From: Nymphalis io
Taxonomy: Eukaryota > Arthropoda > Insecta > Lepidoptera > Nymphalidae
Direction: 5' to 3'
DNA: 64,000 nucleotides
NCBI RefSeq assembly: GCF_905147045.1
Contig: NC_065910.1
Span: 620,001 to 684,000 of the forward strand
Below the pieces are notes generated by a model. That model saw only the letters and a program-made list of their open reading frames with translations, made no database searches and was not told the DNA's origin. The position numbers were made by a program, and so were the translations under genes. This document shows, piece after piece, positions 62,401-64,000 of this stretch (the stretch's first letter is position 1; each line of letters starts with the position of its first letter).

Positions 62401-62463
62401 TGCACACCATGTTGCTATACCGATTATTGTGACCAGAACAGACAAAACCAGTAATTTCCCCAT
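53486..62463 (-). CDS. Jheh: Juvenile hormone epoxide hydrolase, tandem copy B, 7 coding exons, 461 aa
   Basis: Exons in transcript order: 62278-62463, 61618-61845, 57771-57935, 57002-57187, 54634-54796, 54104-54338, 53486-53708; phases agree. The ATG at 62461-62463 directly follows a splice acceptor (TTTTCTAG), so a 5' noncoding exon lies upstream. Domains: membrane anchor (about residues 3-25), N-terminal epoxide hydrolase region with EWWG and FEYGFNS, oxyanion HGWPG (152-156), nucleophile D227 in QGGDWGA, tyrosines Y298 (SGYMHLQ) and Y373 (RLYAE), acid E403 (TKNEL), base H430 (DEGGHF). These positions equal the classic lepidopteran JHEH numbering. Compared with copy A, one intron is absent (exon 61618-61845 equals A exons 40421-40560 plus 39716-39803). 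Another sits 15 codons further downstream (after IVQ rather than before the ILG motif). Intron 2 hosts a LINE on the opposite strand. Confidence 0.93.
53755..53990 (+). repeat. Family D repeat in a JHEH-B intron
   Basis: It reads TAGTGGTAGAGCTTTGTGC to CGCCGGCCTTTATATTTTATAA. It has internal deletions and is antisense to the gene. Confidence 0.6.
54840..55130 (-). repeat. Family D repeat in a JHEH-B intron
   Basis: The minus-strand copy runs from reversed GTAGACGGACTGGC at the low end to GTACCCAGACAGGCTTGCTC near the high end. Confidence 0.6.
55541..55680 (-). repeat. SINE family C, body part
   Basis: It is the inverted match of about 410-548 (CACACGGCCATCTCATCCCA to CAGACTCAGGACAAACAGAC). 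The tRNA-like head is missing. Confidence 0.6.
55872..56180 (+). repeat. tRNA-headed SINE, family A, full length
   Basis: It starts GCCGAGATGGCCCAGGGGTA and ends CAGGCTGTTACTGTGTTACT. It lies in a JHEH-B intron and is followed by an inverted head fragment. Confidence 0.8.
56195..56268 (-). repeat. Family A SINE head fragment, flanked by a 12-bp inverted repeat
   Basis: The minus-strand head reads GCCGAGATGGCCTGGTGGTA to the B box. It is bracketed by TATTAAATCGTT (56185-56196) and AACGATTTAATA (about 56268-56279). Confidence 0.65.
56635..56735 (+). repeat. Family A SINE, 3' part only
   Basis: It runs from CCCGCATTGGAGCAGCGTGG to CATTCACAGGCTGTTACT. It is 5'-truncated. Confidence 0.7.
58035..59561 (+). 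pseudogene. LINE ORF2: endonuclease end and reverse transcriptase
   Basis: This is most of a 517-codon frame opening at 58008. It shows the end of the endonuclease (SSNHSL where SDHS is expected, the catalytic Asp being changed to Asn), the linker, then the RT: KASGPDGIPAIVLKKC, DPANYRPIPITSVLCKVME, QYGFRPKRSTGDLLAYVTH, SLDISKAFDRVWHRSL, AGVPQGSVLSPTLF and CYADDSTVHGG. Between VME and YLEDH a few codons found in related elements are missing. The frame ends at a frameshift-created stop. Confidence 0.8.
59598..60269 (+). pseudogene. LINE ORF2 C-terminal part
   Basis: This 223-codon frame continues the same protein after the frameshift. It has SRKLGVLNKVRRFFTPQQLC, YKTQVRSCVEYCSHLWDGS, LDRLQRRAVRIIGD and a C terminus TSKKWNSLPAHVFPSSYNPG with FKRGVKRHLAGRQGEGG. 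These are the typical post-RT motifs of jockey-group elements. Confidence 0.8.
60540..60775 (-). repeat. Diverged SINE family B copy
   Basis: It shares AACTATCTGCGAAGGAGATA, AGTGTGTGCGTAAACAAAGG and CGTGCTCTCCGAGGCACGGG with the full copy at 17216. It lies in JHEH-B intron 2. Confidence 0.5.
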
Positions 62464-63517
62464 CTAGAAAAAAAAATCATTACTTCTGGTTAAAACAATT
62501 ATAAAACATTTAAGGGACTTGAACGCAGACATCGAGTTCCTGTGTTCGAGTCTCAGGTCGGGCTAGTAAAAAGTTATTGTATATTTTGTCCAGAATTTTC
62601 TTCTCGTGCGAGATTTGCTGCCTCATCGTATTATGAGAGTGAGGGAATACAAATTGCACTTTTGTTTTTTTGTTAGGAGATCACCAACAAAATAAAACAG
62701 CTCAATCAACACAGCCTTTTAGAAATTAGTGAAACCGTAAATAAGATACCAATGACTTATATGATTGCACACCTTGGGAATGAAACGATCGCCTTCAGGC
62801 CATTTCAAATAAAGATTTTTTTATATTATTATATAATAACTATACTTGTAAAATCCCTCTGAGTTTCTTACGTCAGTTCTCAAGTCCGAGTTGTTTATTT
62901 TTTATCTTTTCCAAGCTATATTTTTAACAATCAATAAGCAAGTGTAAACGATATTGAAAACATATGTTTGACCCTAAGTGTTACTATATAAGAATTAATA
63001 TTTTTATTTTTGTCCTCTATGCGTTCCTAAACCATTCACCTGTGATGAATAAATTAAAATAATTAATAAATTTGACTGGATATCATCGTCGTTATCATTT
63101 AATTCCAAGCTCACAAACTATTTACAACTTACTTATCTATATATAAAAAAGTCTGTCAGTCGAACAATTTTTTGTTTGACAACTGACATCGACCATAATA
63201 TATACAAGTAATTATGTAATTAAATTCAAGAACACATGCAATAAAATAGAACATAAGTCGGCTGTCAACATCGAGTTCTTACAGAATAGCTTTGCAGACG
63301 TTTTTTGTTACGAATCTTGATATAAGCGTTTATATACTAAAACCGGTTTTAATCGACTTGGCCTATGCACTATTGTTTCTGTGCAAATGAGTGTTATGTA
63401 TAAATGAAACAATACATACATTACAATCACATTCGAATTTCAAATCGTTGACATTTCTCTTATTCGTTTGTTTATATATTATTTTAGTCATGAACGTTAA
63501 ATACCTACTTTTTTTAC
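62464..63517. other. Region upstream of JHEH-B, nothing coding
   Basis: It must contain, or lead to, the 5' noncoding exon and promoter of JHEH-B, because the start codon sits at an exon's first base. I see no clear TATA box or initiator that I would defend. Confidence 0.4.
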
Positions 63518-63595
63518 ACTTAATAGACAAGCGTTTGACCGTTGACATGCCTGATCTTAAGCACCGACACGGTCTAGGATGTAACACGTTTGCCT
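63518..63595 (-). repeat. Dispersed repeat, inverted copy of 11091-11170
   Basis: It reads CACTTAATAGACAAGCGTTTG to GGTCTAGGATGTAACACG, the reverse complement of the first copy with substitutions. Confidence 0.5.
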
Positions 63596-63818
63596 AAAAT
63601 AAACCTGTTCACTCAGGTCTTTAAGACACCACCGTTGTACCTATCAGCATCTACGACTATTTGATCTATTAAAAATAATATTTATTTAAAACGAATATTA
63701 GAAATAACCCAATAATATATTTCCCGTATTAAGTTTAACAATTATTTGCATTAATAAAAATAGTATGTAATTCGAATAATATAAGTGTATTATATACATA
63801 TATATATATATGTATATA

Positions 63819-63874
63819 CACTACATAGGACTTCTTAAGTTAATTAATATTAACTTAAGAAGTCCTATGTAGTG
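63819..63874. repeat. Perfect inverted repeat, 25-bp arms, 6-bp loop
   Basis: The arm 63819-63843 (starting CACTACATAGGACTTCTTAA) is an exact reverse complement of 63850-63874. The loop is TTAATA. An AT dinucleotide tract precedes it at 63791-63815. Confidence 0.8.
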
Positions 63875-64000
63875 AAATATAACACAAAAAATAAAACTCA
63901 TTAATGTAATAATACAACATAATAATTTAGAAATATTTTTTAAGTTGTTTTGGAGTTGACAGTCGTCATCATTTTTTTTTTGTGTAAAGGGTAAGCGGAC

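Noticed and set aside
63780..63880. Considered as a MITE
   Set aside because: The inverted repeats form a hairpin with a 6-base loop; no internal element or clear target duplication, and no second copy in the window.
1..64000. Searched for a novel defence-like or mobile gene system
   Set aside because: The window is ordinary insect genome: four host genes, dead LINEs and SINEs. Nothing suggests a coherent undescribed multi-gene system.

Overview
The window is AT-rich eukaryotic DNA from an insect, almost certainly a butterfly or moth (Lepidoptera). The support is a pair of lepidopteran-type juvenile hormone epoxide hydrolase (JHEH) genes, multi-exon genes with GT-AG introns, and dense repeats: at least three tRNA-headed SINE families, an A-tailed short repeat family and LINE fragments. 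No operons, CRISPR arrays or prokaryotic signals are present. Gene models were assembled by hand from splice sites; in every model the exon lengths and intron phases agree from start to stop.

Layout. (1) Bases 120-18816, minus strand: a 14-exon gene for a 690-residue protein with a membrane segment near each end. It resembles the APD1-4 N-terminal/middle domain (former DUF4792/DUF4793) family. Its introns hold many SINEs. (2) Bases 18817-33231: about 14 kb with no gene I can support, only repeats and unique AT-rich sequence, upstream of both divergently transcribed neighbours. (3) Bases 33232-34557, plus strand: a three-exon gene for a 249-residue TAL1/SCL-class bHLH factor (HLH3B type). (4) Bases 36395-41380, minus: JHEH copy A, eight coding exons. 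(5) Bases 41381-53446: no host gene. It holds a decayed RTE-clade LINE (44916-47200), a nested repeat insertion near 50 kb and a small PHD-like orphan reading frame. (6) Bases 53486-62463, minus: JHEH copy B, seven coding exons, with a 5'-truncated jockey/CR1-group LINE inserted antisense in its second intron (58030-60386). (7) Bases 62464-64000: repeats and a perfect hairpin.

How the genes relate. The two JHEH genes are tandem paralogues in the same orientation. They encode membrane-anchored microsomal epoxide hydrolases that hydrate the epoxide of juvenile hormone. Both keep every catalytic residue, and copy B numbers exactly as the textbook enzyme (D227, Y298, Y373, E403, H430). They differ in two intron positions and in the start codon: the exon-initial ATG of copy B is ATA in copy A. 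The bHLH gene and the APD-like gene have no evident functional link to JH metabolism.

I found no convincing new multi-gene system. The most interesting points are the JHEH start-codon and intron differences, the insect APD-like membrane protein without a RING domain, the SINE copies with readable target-site duplications, and several perfect hairpins.
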